5,523 nucleotides of DNA from Candidatus Izemoplasma sp. GTDB lineage: Bacteria > Bacillota_I > Bacilli_A > Izemoplasmatales > Izemoplasmataceae. The position numbers and the translations under genes were made by a program. The stretch's first letter is position 1. Every line of letters begins with the position of its first letter. Positions 1-5,523 of the stretch are shown here, one piece after another. Under the pieces are notes generated by a model. It searched no databases and was not told the origin of the DNA. It worked only from the letters and a program-made list of their open reading frames with translations. The stretch is taken from the NCBI GenBank assembly GCA_007116105.1, contig SKJA01000173.1:1-5523 (forward strand), written 5' to 3'.

Positions 1-461
1 TTGAGGTTGTTGATGCCTGCGTCCCTTAAGATTTGAACCGCCAATTTCACGTCTTGAGCTTGATGTGTTCGGTTTAAAAAGTTAAGGTGATGGTTGGCAA
101 AGGTTTGGACACCCAAACTCACTCGATTCACACCATAGCGTTTGAAAAGCTGAGCGATTTCTTGAGTGACATCGTTGGGGTTGGCTTCAATGGTAAACTC
201 TTCAAGTGCGTCCATTGGCAGCCGACTCGAGAGATGCTGTAACAATCGCTCTAGTAGGGGATAAGGTAATGCGGTTGGCGTGCCCCCGCCAACATACAGT
301 GTACGTGCATGCTTAAAAAAGTCTTGGTAGTAAGCCATTTCTTCTTCTAGTGCATCGAGGTACTGTGCTTTTTTTGTGTCGTTTGCAACCTCTTTGGCAA
401 AATCACAGTACACACAAATACGATCACAAAACGGCACATGAACATAAACACCTAAGCGCAC
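1..461 (-). CDS. hemW: HemW, radical SAM heme chaperone-like protein (3' part off window)
   Basis: The N-terminal ~153 residues of a HemW/HemN-family radical SAM protein; the rest lies beyond the left edge. The reading begins MRLGVYVHVPFCDRICVYCD, giving a CX3CX2C cluster motif (Cys12, Cys16, Cys19) for the [4Fe-4S]/SAM site, with YCDF following as in HemW rather than the CxC of oxygen-independent coproporphyrinogen oxidase HemN. Further on are the glycine-rich SAM-binding GGGTPT, a FTIEANPN segment and RVSLGVQTF, all typical of the family. HemW is known as a heme-binding chaperone that delivers heme to target enzymes; many genomes mislabel it as HemN. The GTG start at 461 was chosen because an AAAGGAGG ribosome site lies 6 bases upstream; an in-frame TTG two codons earlier abuts that site directly and is less likely. 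It follows lepA by 14 bases, so co-transcription is expected, as in many Bacillota. Whether the organism uses heme cannot be judged here. Confidence 0.93.
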   Translation of the reverse strand, partial: MRLGVYVHVPFCDRICVYCDFAKEVANDTKKAQYLDALEEEMAYYQDFFKHARTLYVGGGTPTALPYPLLERLLQHLSSRLPMDALEEFTIEANPNDVTQEIAQLFKRYGVNRVSLGVQTFANHHLNFLNRTHQAQDVKLAVQILRDAGINNL

Positions 462-467
462 ACGCAA

Positions 468-475
468 CCTCCTTT
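468..475 (-). promoter_or_regulatory. Strong ribosome binding site of hemW
   Basis: AAAGGAGG on the minus strand, starting directly after the lepA TAA and ending 6 bases before the hemW GTG. It is nearly a full match to the 16S rRNA 3' tail and decides the GTG start over the in-frame TTG. Its strength may compensate for the weaker GTG initiator. Confidence 0.85.
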
Positions 476-2305
476 TTAATCGTCAATCGACAGGACGCTT
501 AAGAACGCTTCTTGCGGCACTTCCACACTGCCCACGCTCTTCATCCGTTTTTTCCCTTTTTTCTGTTTCTCTAAAAGCTTGCGCTTCCTTGAAACATCGC
601 CACCATAACATTTTGCGAGGACGTTTTTACGCATCGCACGAATGGTTGAACGGGCGATGATTTTTGACCCGATGGCAGCTTGGATCGGAACTTCAAACAT
701 TTGTCTAGGAATGAGGTCCTTGAGTTTATCGGTGATGGCTTTTCCGCGTCTAAAAGCAAAATCACGGTGAACAATCACAGACAGTGCATCCACCACTTCT
801 GCGTTGATGAGAATGTCCATTTTGACAAGTTTGCTCGGCTGGTAATGTGAAAACTGATAATCAAGCGAAGCATACCCTTTGGAGGAAGATTTAAGTTTAT
901 CAAAAAAGTCATAGACAATTTCGAGTAACGGTAAATCATAAATCAACTCGACGCGGCTTTCACCGACATACGTCATGTTCTTAAAGATGCCACGCTTATT
1001 TTGGCACAGTTCCATCACATTTCCTACATACTCTTTAGGGCTCATGATGGTGGCCTTGACGAGGGGTTCTTCAATGCGATCGATGAACTGAACGTCAGGG
1101 AGGTGCGCTGGATTGTCAATGGTTGTCATGTTGCCTTTGGGATCATAGACATGATAAATCACACTGGGTGCGGTCGCAATCAAATCAATCTTGAACTCAC
1201 GTTCGATACGCTCTTGAATGATTTCCATATGCAACATGCCTAAAAAGCCTGTTCTAAAGCCAAAACCTAAAGCACTGGAGGTTTCGGGTTCAAACATCAA
1301 GGAGGCATCATTTAACTTTAATTTAGAGAGCGCTTCTTTTAAATCTTCATAGTCGTTTGAATCAATTGGAAACAACCCACAAAACACCATTGGGTTCATC
1401 TGACGATACCCAGGCAGTGGGGTGATGGCCTTACGGTGAAGTTGGGTGATGGTGTCACCCACGCGCACGTCTTCAATGTCGCGAATGGACGCAACGAGAT
1501 AACCAACATCGCCAGGTGCCAAATAGTCCACAGGCACTGATTTTGGAGTGTTTACCCCGACTTCAACAACCTCGTAGGATTTTTTACTGGCCATCATGTA
1601 GATGGTGTCGCCTTTTTGAACGGTTCCTTCAATGATACGAATCGATGGGATGATGCCTCGATAACTGTCGTAATACGAGTCGAAAATGAGTGCTTTTAAC
1701 GGGGCTTGAGCATCGCCTTTGGGGGCCGGTACTTTTTCAATAATGTGATCTAAAATACCTTCAATGCCGATGCCTTCTTTTGCACTGACCAGATCTGCTT
1801 CTGAGGCATCCAGACCAATAATGTCCTCAATTTCTGCGCGGACTTTAGGGATATCGGCGCTGGGTAAATCGATTTTATTGATGACCGGAAGAATCTCTAA
1901 ATCATTGTCTAATGCCAAATAAACATTCGCCAATGTTTGAGCCTCAATCCCTTGAGCCGCATCGACAACTAAAATCGCGCCCTCACAGGCCGCGAGCGAA
2001 CGCGAGACTTCATAGGTAAAATCGACATGCCCAGGCGTGTCGATGAGATGGAAAATATACGAATTACCGTCGTGGTGGTGATACTTAATTTGGACGGCGT
2101 TTAACTTAATGGTGATGCCACGTTCTCGTTCAAGATCCATAGAATCGAGCAACTGCGCTTTCATTTCACGTGCAGTGATACTTTTGGTAAACTCTAAAAT
2201 ACGGTCTGCCAAGGTACTTTTGCCATGATCAATGTGTGCAATAATGGAAAAATTACGAATGGTGTCTTGACGCTTGCGAATGGCATTAAAATCGAGTGAT
2301 TGCAC
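476..2305 (-). CDS. lepA: Elongation factor 4 (LepA), ribosomal back-translocase GTPase
   Basis: A complete 609-residue LepA/EF4, close to the usual ~600. This translational GTPase binds the ribosome and is proposed to back-translocate or remodel stalled complexes and to aid 30S assembly and initiation. The G domain shows G1 AHIDHGKS (residues 23-30), the effector stretch RERGIT (59-64), G3 DTPGH (88-92), G4 NKID (142-145) and G5 SAK (173-175). A beta-barrel domain and EF-G-like domains III and V follow, including ALGFGFRTGFLGMLHMEI. The LepA-specific C-terminal domain carries LAKCYGGDVSRKRKLLEKQK and VGSVEVPQEAF. All G motifs are intact. The start is GTG: an in-frame TGA lies five codons upstream, no other start fits, and AAAGGA sits 7 bases upstream. 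The gene has its own promoter after the rnpB terminator and continues into hemW. The N-terminus carries three consecutive His (75-77) in a normally variable beta-hairpin, a minor oddity. Confidence 0.98.
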   Translation of the reverse strand: MQSLDFNAIRKRQDTIRNFSIIAHIDHGKSTLADRILEFTKSITAREMKAQLLDSMDLERERGITIKLNAVQIKYHHHDGNSYIFHLIDTPGHVDFTYEVSRSLAACEGAILVVDAAQGIEAQTLANVYLALDNDLEILPVINKIDLPSADIPKVRAEIEDIIGLDASEADLVSAKEGIGIEGILDHIIEKVPAPKGDAQAPLKALIFDSYYDSYRGIIPSIRIIEGTVQKGDTIYMMASKKSYEVVEVGVNTPKSVPVDYLAPGDVGYLVASIRDIEDVRVGDTITQLHRKAITPLPGYRQMNPMVFCGLFPIDSNDYEDLKEALSKLKLNDASLMFEPETSSALGFGFRTGFLGMLHMEIIQERIEREFKIDLIATAPSVIYHVYDPKGNMTTIDNPAHLPDVQFIDRIEEPLVKATIMSPKEYVGNVMELCQNKRGIFKNMTYVGESRVELIYDLPLLEIVYDFFDKLKSSSKGYASLDYQFSHYQPSKLVKMDILINAEVVDALSVIVHRDFAFRRGKAITDKLKDLIPRQMFEVPIQAAIGSKIIARSTIRAMRKNVLAKCYGGDVSRKRKLLEKQKKGKKRMKSVGSVEVPQEAFLSVLSIDD

Positions 2306-2312
2306 ACCATCA

Positions 2313-2318
2313 TCCTTT
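2313..2318 (-). promoter_or_regulatory. Ribosome binding site deciding the lepA GTG start
   Basis: AAAGGA on the minus strand, 7 bases before the GTG at 2305. The nearby ATG triplets between this site and the GTG are out of frame with LepA, so initiation at GTG is the only reading that gives the protein. Confidence 0.75.
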
Positions 2319-2335
2319 CATAAAAACTCTTAAGT

Positions 2336-2364
2336 ATTATACCCTAATGTTTGCTTAATTTCAC
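2336..2364 (-). promoter_or_regulatory. Probable sigma-A promoter of lepA-hemW
   Basis: On the minus strand GTGAAA (2359-2364, four of six matches to TTGACA) is followed by a 17-base spacer and a perfect TATAAT (2336-2341). Transcription would begin near 2329, leaving a leader of about 24 bases with the ribosome site. It lies about a dozen bases beyond the rnpB terminator, which supports an independent lepA-hemW unit. Confidence 0.75.
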
Positions 2365-2375
2365 GTGTTTCATCG

Positions 2376-2400
2376 AAAAAGACGCTCGAAAGCGTCTTTT
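2376..2400 (-). terminator. Rho-independent terminator after rnpB
   Basis: On the minus strand GACGCT-TTCG-AGCGTC (2381-2396) forms a perfect 6 bp stem with a UUCG loop, followed by five T (2376-2380). The preceding AAAA can extend the stem to 10 bp by pairing with the T run. It begins only a few bases after the 3' strand of RNase P helix P1, so it defines the rnpB primary 3' end. By symmetry it could also work on the plus strand, but no plus-strand gene is present to need it. Confidence 0.9.
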
Positions 2401-2403
2401 AAG

Positions 2404-2746
2404 ATACTCTTATCATAAGCCATGTTCTGTCCCGTAAACGGTGACAATCATTTATCTGCGCCTAAGCGCCCCCGTTGAGGTTCGATTCCCTCGCTGAGGT
2501 GCCCCTACCATAATTTGGGTTTCTAGCTTGCGGGGTTTACCCGTTCCACCTTGCCTATCGCTAAGCAAGCTCGTCTCTGTGGCACTTTTAAAGGCTCCAC
2601 ACTCAGGGAGTGCTTCGCTCAGCCGTCACACCCGAAGGTGTGCATAGAGTTATGGTTTCCTCTATCACAATCACTACAAGCATCACAGCTTGTGCTAGCA
2701 TGGACTTTCCTAACCGCCAAAGCGGCTCGATTGTCTCAAAGAGTAT
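2404..2746 (-). ncRNA. rnpB: RNase P RNA, bacterial class B
   Basis: The catalytic RNA of ribonuclease P, which removes 5' leaders from pre-tRNAs together with the RnpA protein. Helices read on the minus strand: P1 ATACTCTT/AAGAGTAT (2739-2746 with 2404-2411, 8 bp); P2 GACAATC/GATTGTC (2729-2735 with 2443-2449); a P3 hairpin CCGC-TTTG-GCGG; and P4 AAGTCCATG/CATGGCTT (2699-2707 with 2417-2424), which keeps the universal bulged U at 2704. Conserved GGAAAGUCC, ACAGAA, AGUGCCACAGAGACGA and GGUGGAACGGGUAAACCCC blocks are present. P8 is ATAGAG/CTCTAT (2660-2665 with 2644-2649), the P9-like hairpin has a C(UUCG)G loop (2627-2642), P12 is capped by a GCGA tetraloop (2550-2569), and a P19-like hairpin GCGC-TTAG-GCGC spans 2458-2469. 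The overall order resembles B. subtilis class B, but at ~343 nt it is shorter than the ~400 nt B. subtilis RNA, chiefly in the P10.1-P12 and P15.1 regions. The ends are inferred from P1. The RNA starts about 5 bases after the pnp stop. Confidence 0.96.
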
Positions 2747-2751
2747 AAAAA

Positions 2752-4881
2752 TTAATCAGCTTTTTTAACTTCTGGTTTCGGTTGTGTCGCTTTGTAGGAT
2801 AAATCGATGCGACCGCGGTCGTCAATGCCGATGACTTTAACGTCAATCAATTGACCCAGTTTGACAACATCCTCAACTTTGTCGACTCTTTCATGGGCTA
2901 ACTTCGAGATATGACACAAACCGTCAGTCCCTTTCCATAATTCCACAAAACAACCAAACTTTTCAATACGGACGACTTTACCGCGGTAAACTTCACCAAT
3001 TTCGGCGACGCGAACAAGATCTGCAATCATCGCTAAAGCACGGTTGATTGGATCAATGTCTGTGTGCATGACAGTCACACGACCGTCTTGTTCAATGTCA
3101 ATTTTGACATTGTCACATTTATCAATGATGTCGCTGATGATTTTACCACCTGGGCCAATGACATCACGAATCTTGTCGGGTGTGATGAAGATGATTTTAA
3201 CTTTAGGTGCGTATTTCGATACCTCTTTACGTGGCTCAGGAATGGCGGATAACATGTTGTCTAAAATGTGTAAACGACCAGCACGTGCTTGTTCCAGTGC
3301 TGTTTGAAGAATTTCTTTTGAAAGACCTTTTAGTTTAATGTCCATTTGTAATGCCGTGATGCCATCTTTGGTCCCGGCTACTTTAAAGTCCATGTCGCCT
3401 AAATGATCTTCAAGTCCTTGAATGTCACTCAGTACACGGTGCGTTTTGCCATCGCTGATGAGTCCCATCGCAATGCCCGCAACGGGCGCTTTTAACGGCA
3501 CGCCTGCGGCCATTAAAGACATACAGCCTGCACAGATACTGGCTTGTGAGGTCGAACCATTACTCTCTAAAATTTCTGAGACCACACGAACGGTGTACGG
3601 GAAATCTTCTTCGTTTGGAAGCACCTGTAATAAGGCACGTTCCCCTAGGGCACCATGACCAATTTCACGGCGACCAGGTGGCCCATAACGACCGTTTTCA
3701 CCAACACTGTAGGCTGGGAAGTTATAATGCAACATAAAGCGTTTATAGCCGTTTTCACCTAAACCATCGATGATTTGGTGTTCGCCTAGGGCGCCTAAGG
3801 TCGTCACACTCAAGGCTTGTGTTTGACCACGGGTGAATAAGGCACTTCCGTGGGTACGTTCGAAGATGTCAATCTTCGATTCGAGTGGACGGATGTCTTC
3901 TAAACCACGACCATCGGGACGAATGGCTTCTTCGACAATCAAACGACGCACTTCTTTTTTAACGAGTGTGTCCACCCATTGTTTTACCTCGCGCAGTTTC
4001 GCTTTACGGTCATCTTTATCAAGCGCCGCAAAGTGCGTTTCAAAATGTGTTTCAAGCGCGTCATGAATGACACCGAGTTGTTCAGAACGTTGTTGACGAT
4101 CTTGGCTTTGAACCGCCTCGATGATCGCTTTACCGTAGTGTTGATCGACGTACTCAGTGATGGTGCTATCTTGTTCGACAAGTGTCGTTTGCGCTTTTTC
4201 TTGACCAAGTTCAGCGACAATCTCTTCTTGGAAGGCAATCAGTTTTTTAATCCACTCATGGCCAAACATCATCGCATCTAACATGTCGGCTTCTAAGACT
4301 TCTTTCGCGCCAGCTTCAACCATGTTGATCGCATCTTTTGTGCCGGCGACAATGAGGTCAATGTCTGAACGCTCTAAATCCTCTTCATTAGGATTTAAGA
4401 CAAAGGTGCCATCCACACGACCGACTTGAACACCCGCAATAGGGCCTTCAAAGGGCGCTGGTGAGAGTGCAAGCGTGAGTGAACTCCCGAACATGGCGGT
4501 GAGTGGTGGAGAGTACGCGACGTTTCCGCTGACCACGGTGTTGATCAACTGAATGTCGTGTTTGTAACCATCAGGAAATAAGGGGCGAATCGGGCGATCA
4601 ATCAGACGGGCGGTTAAGGTTTCAAGTTCTGAAGGGCGTCCTTCGCGTTTGAAAAAGCCTCCTGGGATTTTGCCTGCGGCGTATAGCTTTTCCGTGTACA
4701 TCACATGCAGTGGGAAGAAATCTAAGGTGCTGGGTTGTTTAGATACTTGGGCGACGCTGAGGACACCCGTATCTTCGTATCGAATAATTGCTGCTGCAGT
4801 GGCCTGCTTCGCCACTTCTCCAATTTCGACGACGAGTTTTTTACCATCTAAATCCATGGTAAAACGTTTAGGTTCTGTCAT
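2752..4881 (-). CDS. pnp: Polynucleotide phosphorylase (PNPase)
   Basis: A complete 709-residue PNPase, the usual size. It is a cytoplasmic trimeric 3'-to-5' exoribonuclease that uses phosphate to release nucleoside diphosphates and takes part in mRNA decay and RNA trimming. The domains in order are: first RNase PH core (~10-145, with FFKREGRPSE at 77-86 and RPIRPLFP at 96-103); helical linker (~150-310); second, catalytic RNase PH core (~315-545, with NGRYGPPGRREIGHGALGER at 396-415 and the metal/phosphate-site stretch DMDFKVAGTKDG at 496-507 followed by LQMDIK at 511-516); KH domain (~558-615, IGPGGK at 576-581); and S1 RNA-binding domain (~628-697, GKVVRIEKFGCFVEL). Key motifs are intact. 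The ATG at 4881 is preceded by AGAGGAA with 6 bases between. The upstream neighbour is a UPF0316 gene rather than the frequent rpsO, and rnpB follows almost directly. An ETHFETHF tandem occurs in the linker (277-284). Confidence 0.98.
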   Translation of the reverse strand: MTEPKRFTMDLDGKKLVVEIGEVAKQATAAAIIRYEDTGVLSVAQVSKQPSTLDFFPLHVMYTEKLYAAGKIPGGFFKREGRPSELETLTARLIDRPIRPLFPDGYKHDIQLINTVVSGNVAYSPPLTAMFGSSLTLALSPAPFEGPIAGVQVGRVDGTFVLNPNEEDLERSDIDLIVAGTKDAINMVEAGAKEVLEADMLDAMMFGHEWIKKLIAFQEEIVAELGQEKAQTTLVEQDSTITEYVDQHYGKAIIEAVQSQDRQQRSEQLGVIHDALETHFETHFAALDKDDRKAKLREVKQWVDTLVKKEVRRLIVEEAIRPDGRGLEDIRPLESKIDIFERTHGSALFTRGQTQALSVTTLGALGEHQIIDGLGENGYKRFMLHYNFPAYSVGENGRYGPPGRREIGHGALGERALLQVLPNEEDFPYTVRVVSEILESNGSTSQASICAGCMSLMAAGVPLKAPVAGIAMGLISDGKTHRVLSDIQGLEDHLGDMDFKVAGTKDGITALQMDIKLKGLSKEILQTALEQARAGRLHILDNMLSAIPEPRKEVSKYAPKVKIIFITPDKIRDVIGPGGKIISDIIDKCDNVKIDIEQDGRVTVMHTDIDPINRALAMIADLVRVAEIGEVYRGKVVRIEKFGCFVELWKGTDGLCHISKLAHERVDKVEDVVKLGQLIDVKVIGIDDRGRIDLSYKATQPKPEVKKAD
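2796..2825 (-). promoter_or_regulatory. Candidate rnpB promoter inside the pnp 3' end
   Basis: On the minus strand TTGACG (2820-2825, five of six matches) is followed by an 18-base spacer and TATCCT (2796-2801, four of six). It lies in the coding end of pnp and would start transcription near 2789, about 43 bases before the first P1 base, so the transcript would need 5' trimming. This is a sequence match only. A competing -10-like TATACT (2742-2747) overlaps helix P1 and would give an RNA lacking the P1 5' strand. Confidence 0.35.
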
Positions 4882-4887
4882 CTTTTA

Positions 4888-4894
4888 TTCCTCT
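4888..4894 (-). promoter_or_regulatory. Ribosome binding site of pnp
   Basis: AGAGGAA on the minus strand, 6 bases before the pnp ATG, in a purine-rich leader. It supports the ATG at 4881, which also matches the usual PNPase N-terminus. Confidence 0.75.
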
Positions 4895-4915
4895 TTTCTT
4901 TTCTATCTACAATTA

Positions 4916-4942
4916 ATTATAATACCATAGTTCGTTGGTTAA
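4916..4942 (-). promoter_or_regulatory. Probable pnp promoter
   Basis: On the minus strand a perfect TATAAT (4916-4921) stands in an AT-rich gap 35 bases before the pnp start. The best -35 match, TTAACC (4937-4942), matches four of six bases but at a short 15-base spacing. An overlapping TGG-TATTAT could act as an extended -10, which would need less from the -35. The start would fall near 4909, leaving a ~28-base leader too short for a large folded autoregulatory element. Its place just after the UPF0316 terminator supports a separate unit. Confidence 0.6.
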
Positions 4943-4971
4943 GTATAGTTTTTTATCCCCTCGAACCCATG

Positions 4972-4997
4972 AAAAAAGTAAGCGTTAGGCTTACTTT
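4972..4997 (-). terminator. Rho-independent terminator containing the UPF0316 stop codon
   Basis: On the minus strand AAAGTAAGC-CTAAC-GCTTACTTT (4975-4997) forms a perfect 9 bp stem with a 5-base loop, followed by further T (4972-4974). The TAA stop of the UPF0316 gene (4991-4993) lies within the ascending stem strand, so the gene's last codons and the terminator share sequence. It separates this gene from pnp. Confidence 0.85.
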
Positions 4998-5523
4998 CTT
5001 AGCACACCATAGCCCCCATAGACCGGACGAATGTCACTGACCGTAATCACCACATCCGATTGAAATGAGCGTACTAAATCCATCGTTTGCTTGATGCGTT
5101 TACGAGGCACATGCATGTAAATGATTTCTTTTAAGTCATCGCGGCCGTACGCATCCACAGACGTCACTGCCAAACCGGTCTCTCTGAGAGCGCGAGTGAG
5201 CGTTCGACCGTGTATTTTTTTGACAATGGCTTCGATTTTAACGGTGCCTAACGCGAGTTTTTCTTCCATCTTGGAGCCACTAAAATTTCCAATGGAAAAC
5301 GCCGCTGCATAGACAAAGATTTTAAAAGGATCTTCGGTAATGTTTGTTAACACGGTGGCCGCAAGTAAGACCCAAATACTGACTTCAAAAAAGGCAATGA
5401 TGGCGCCTTTTAGACGTTCACCTTTGGTCACAATGACAATCCGGAACGTCGAGATGGCAACTTCAAAAATCTTAACCACAAAAATGATGAAGTAAAGTGC
5501 TATGGGATGTATGGTGTCTAAAA
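4991..5523 (-). CDS. UPF0316/DUF2179 family membrane protein (5' end off window)
   Basis: 176 C-terminal residues are visible. The frame stays open to the right edge, so the N-terminus is probably cut. An internal GTG at 5479 gives 162 residues but has no ribosome site and would fall in the first hydrophobic segment, so it is not the likely start. Three hydrophobic stretches are seen: one around YFIIFVVKIFEVAIS, one around GAIIAFFEVSIWVLLAATVL, and one around FKIFVYAAAFSIGNFSG. The KMEEKLALG motif follows, then a soluble DUF2179-type domain (TGLAVTSVDAYGRDDLKEII onward). This layout matches UPF0316 proteins such as B. subtilis YebE (~180 residues), an integral membrane family of unknown function. 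The conserved N-terminal STFR...KGERLKGAIIAFFEV pattern also fits. The stop codon is inside its terminator. No function is assigned. Confidence 0.88.
   Translation of the reverse strand, partial: LDTIHPIALYFIIFVVKIFEVAISTFRIVIVTKGERLKGAIIAFFEVSIWVLLAATVLTNITEDPFKIFVYAAAFSIGNFSGSKMEEKLALGTVKIEAIVKKIHGRTLTRALRETGLAVTSVDAYGRDDLKEIIYMHVPRKRIKQTMDLVRSFQSDVVITVSDIRPVYGGYGVLRK

Noticed and set aside
571..774. A 67-codon alternative minus-strand frame within lepA.
   Set aside because: It lies inside the conserved C-terminal domain coding of LepA, in another frame, and shows no recognisable motifs.
2479..2510. A tRNA-like 3' end on the plus strand: GGTTCGATTCC (2479-2489) followed by CCA at 2508-2510, antisense to rnpB.
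   Set aside because: The T-stem is mismatched for a 7-base loop, CCA is not at the spacing a tRNA needs (expected at 2501-2503), and no D- or anticodon arm is evident upstream. The bases belong to the L15 region of RNase P RNA on the other strand.
2551..2748. A 65-codon plus-strand open frame.
   Set aside because: It lies wholly antisense to rnpB, has no ribosome site and encodes no recognisable protein.
3979..4281. A 100-codon plus-strand frame and an 84-codon minus-strand frame in the helical-linker part of pnp.
   Set aside because: Both overlap a strongly conserved, intact PNPase frame and show no family motifs.
4649..4930. A 93-codon plus-strand open frame across the pnp start region.
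   Set aside because: It is a shadow of the pnp coding frame, lacks a ribosome site, and its end runs through the pnp promoter.
4927..4950. A repeated ATAGTT (plus strand) spaced 18 bases apart upstream of pnp, considered as an operator.
   Set aside because: Six-base AT-rich matches are expected by chance in this gap and there is no symmetry or extended similarity.
4991..5479. A complete 162-residue UPF0316 protein starting at the GTG at 5479.
   Set aside because: There is no ribosome site before that GTG, the frame stays open to the window edge, and upstream codons encode further hydrophobic residues of the first membrane segment.

Overview
The window is a compact bacterial housekeeping segment with every gene on the minus strand. 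Reading along that strand, from high to low coordinates, the order is: a UPF0316/DUF2179 membrane protein (cut by the right edge), pnp (polynucleotide phosphorylase), rnpB (RNase P RNA), lepA (elongation factor 4) and hemW (cut by the left edge). No mobile elements, CRISPR arrays, tRNA genes or foreign-looking islands were seen.

The sequence points to a low-to-moderate GC member of Bacillota or a close relative such as the Mycoplasmatota/Acholeplasma side. The reasons are the B-type (Bacillus-like) RNase P RNA, the lepA-hemW gene pair, strong AGGAGG-type ribosome binding sites, and the UPF0316 protein. The one tryptophan codon checked directly (in pnp) is TGG. The ORFs read cleanly with TGA as stop, so the standard bacterial code appears to apply. 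I cannot name a genus.

Transcription layout: (1) The UPF0316 gene ends in a Rho-independent hairpin that contains its own stop codon. (2) pnp starts from a TATAAT promoter in the 90-base gap that follows. (3) rnpB begins about 5 bases after the pnp stop, with no terminator between them, so it must be made by pnp readthrough or from a promoter inside the pnp 3' coding end. It is closed by a strong UUCG-loop terminator. (4) lepA has its own promoter just after that terminator and runs into hemW across a 14-base gap carrying a near-perfect Shine-Dalgarno.

The pairing of pnp with rnpB puts an RNA-degrading and trimming enzyme next to the catalytic RNA of tRNA 5' maturation. LepA acts on ribosomes and HemW is a heme-handling radical SAM family protein. 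The most noteworthy point is the rnpB 5' end, whose P1 helix overlaps a good -10-like element and almost touches the pnp stop. I found no evidence of an undescribed system; this is largely an ordinary core-genome region.
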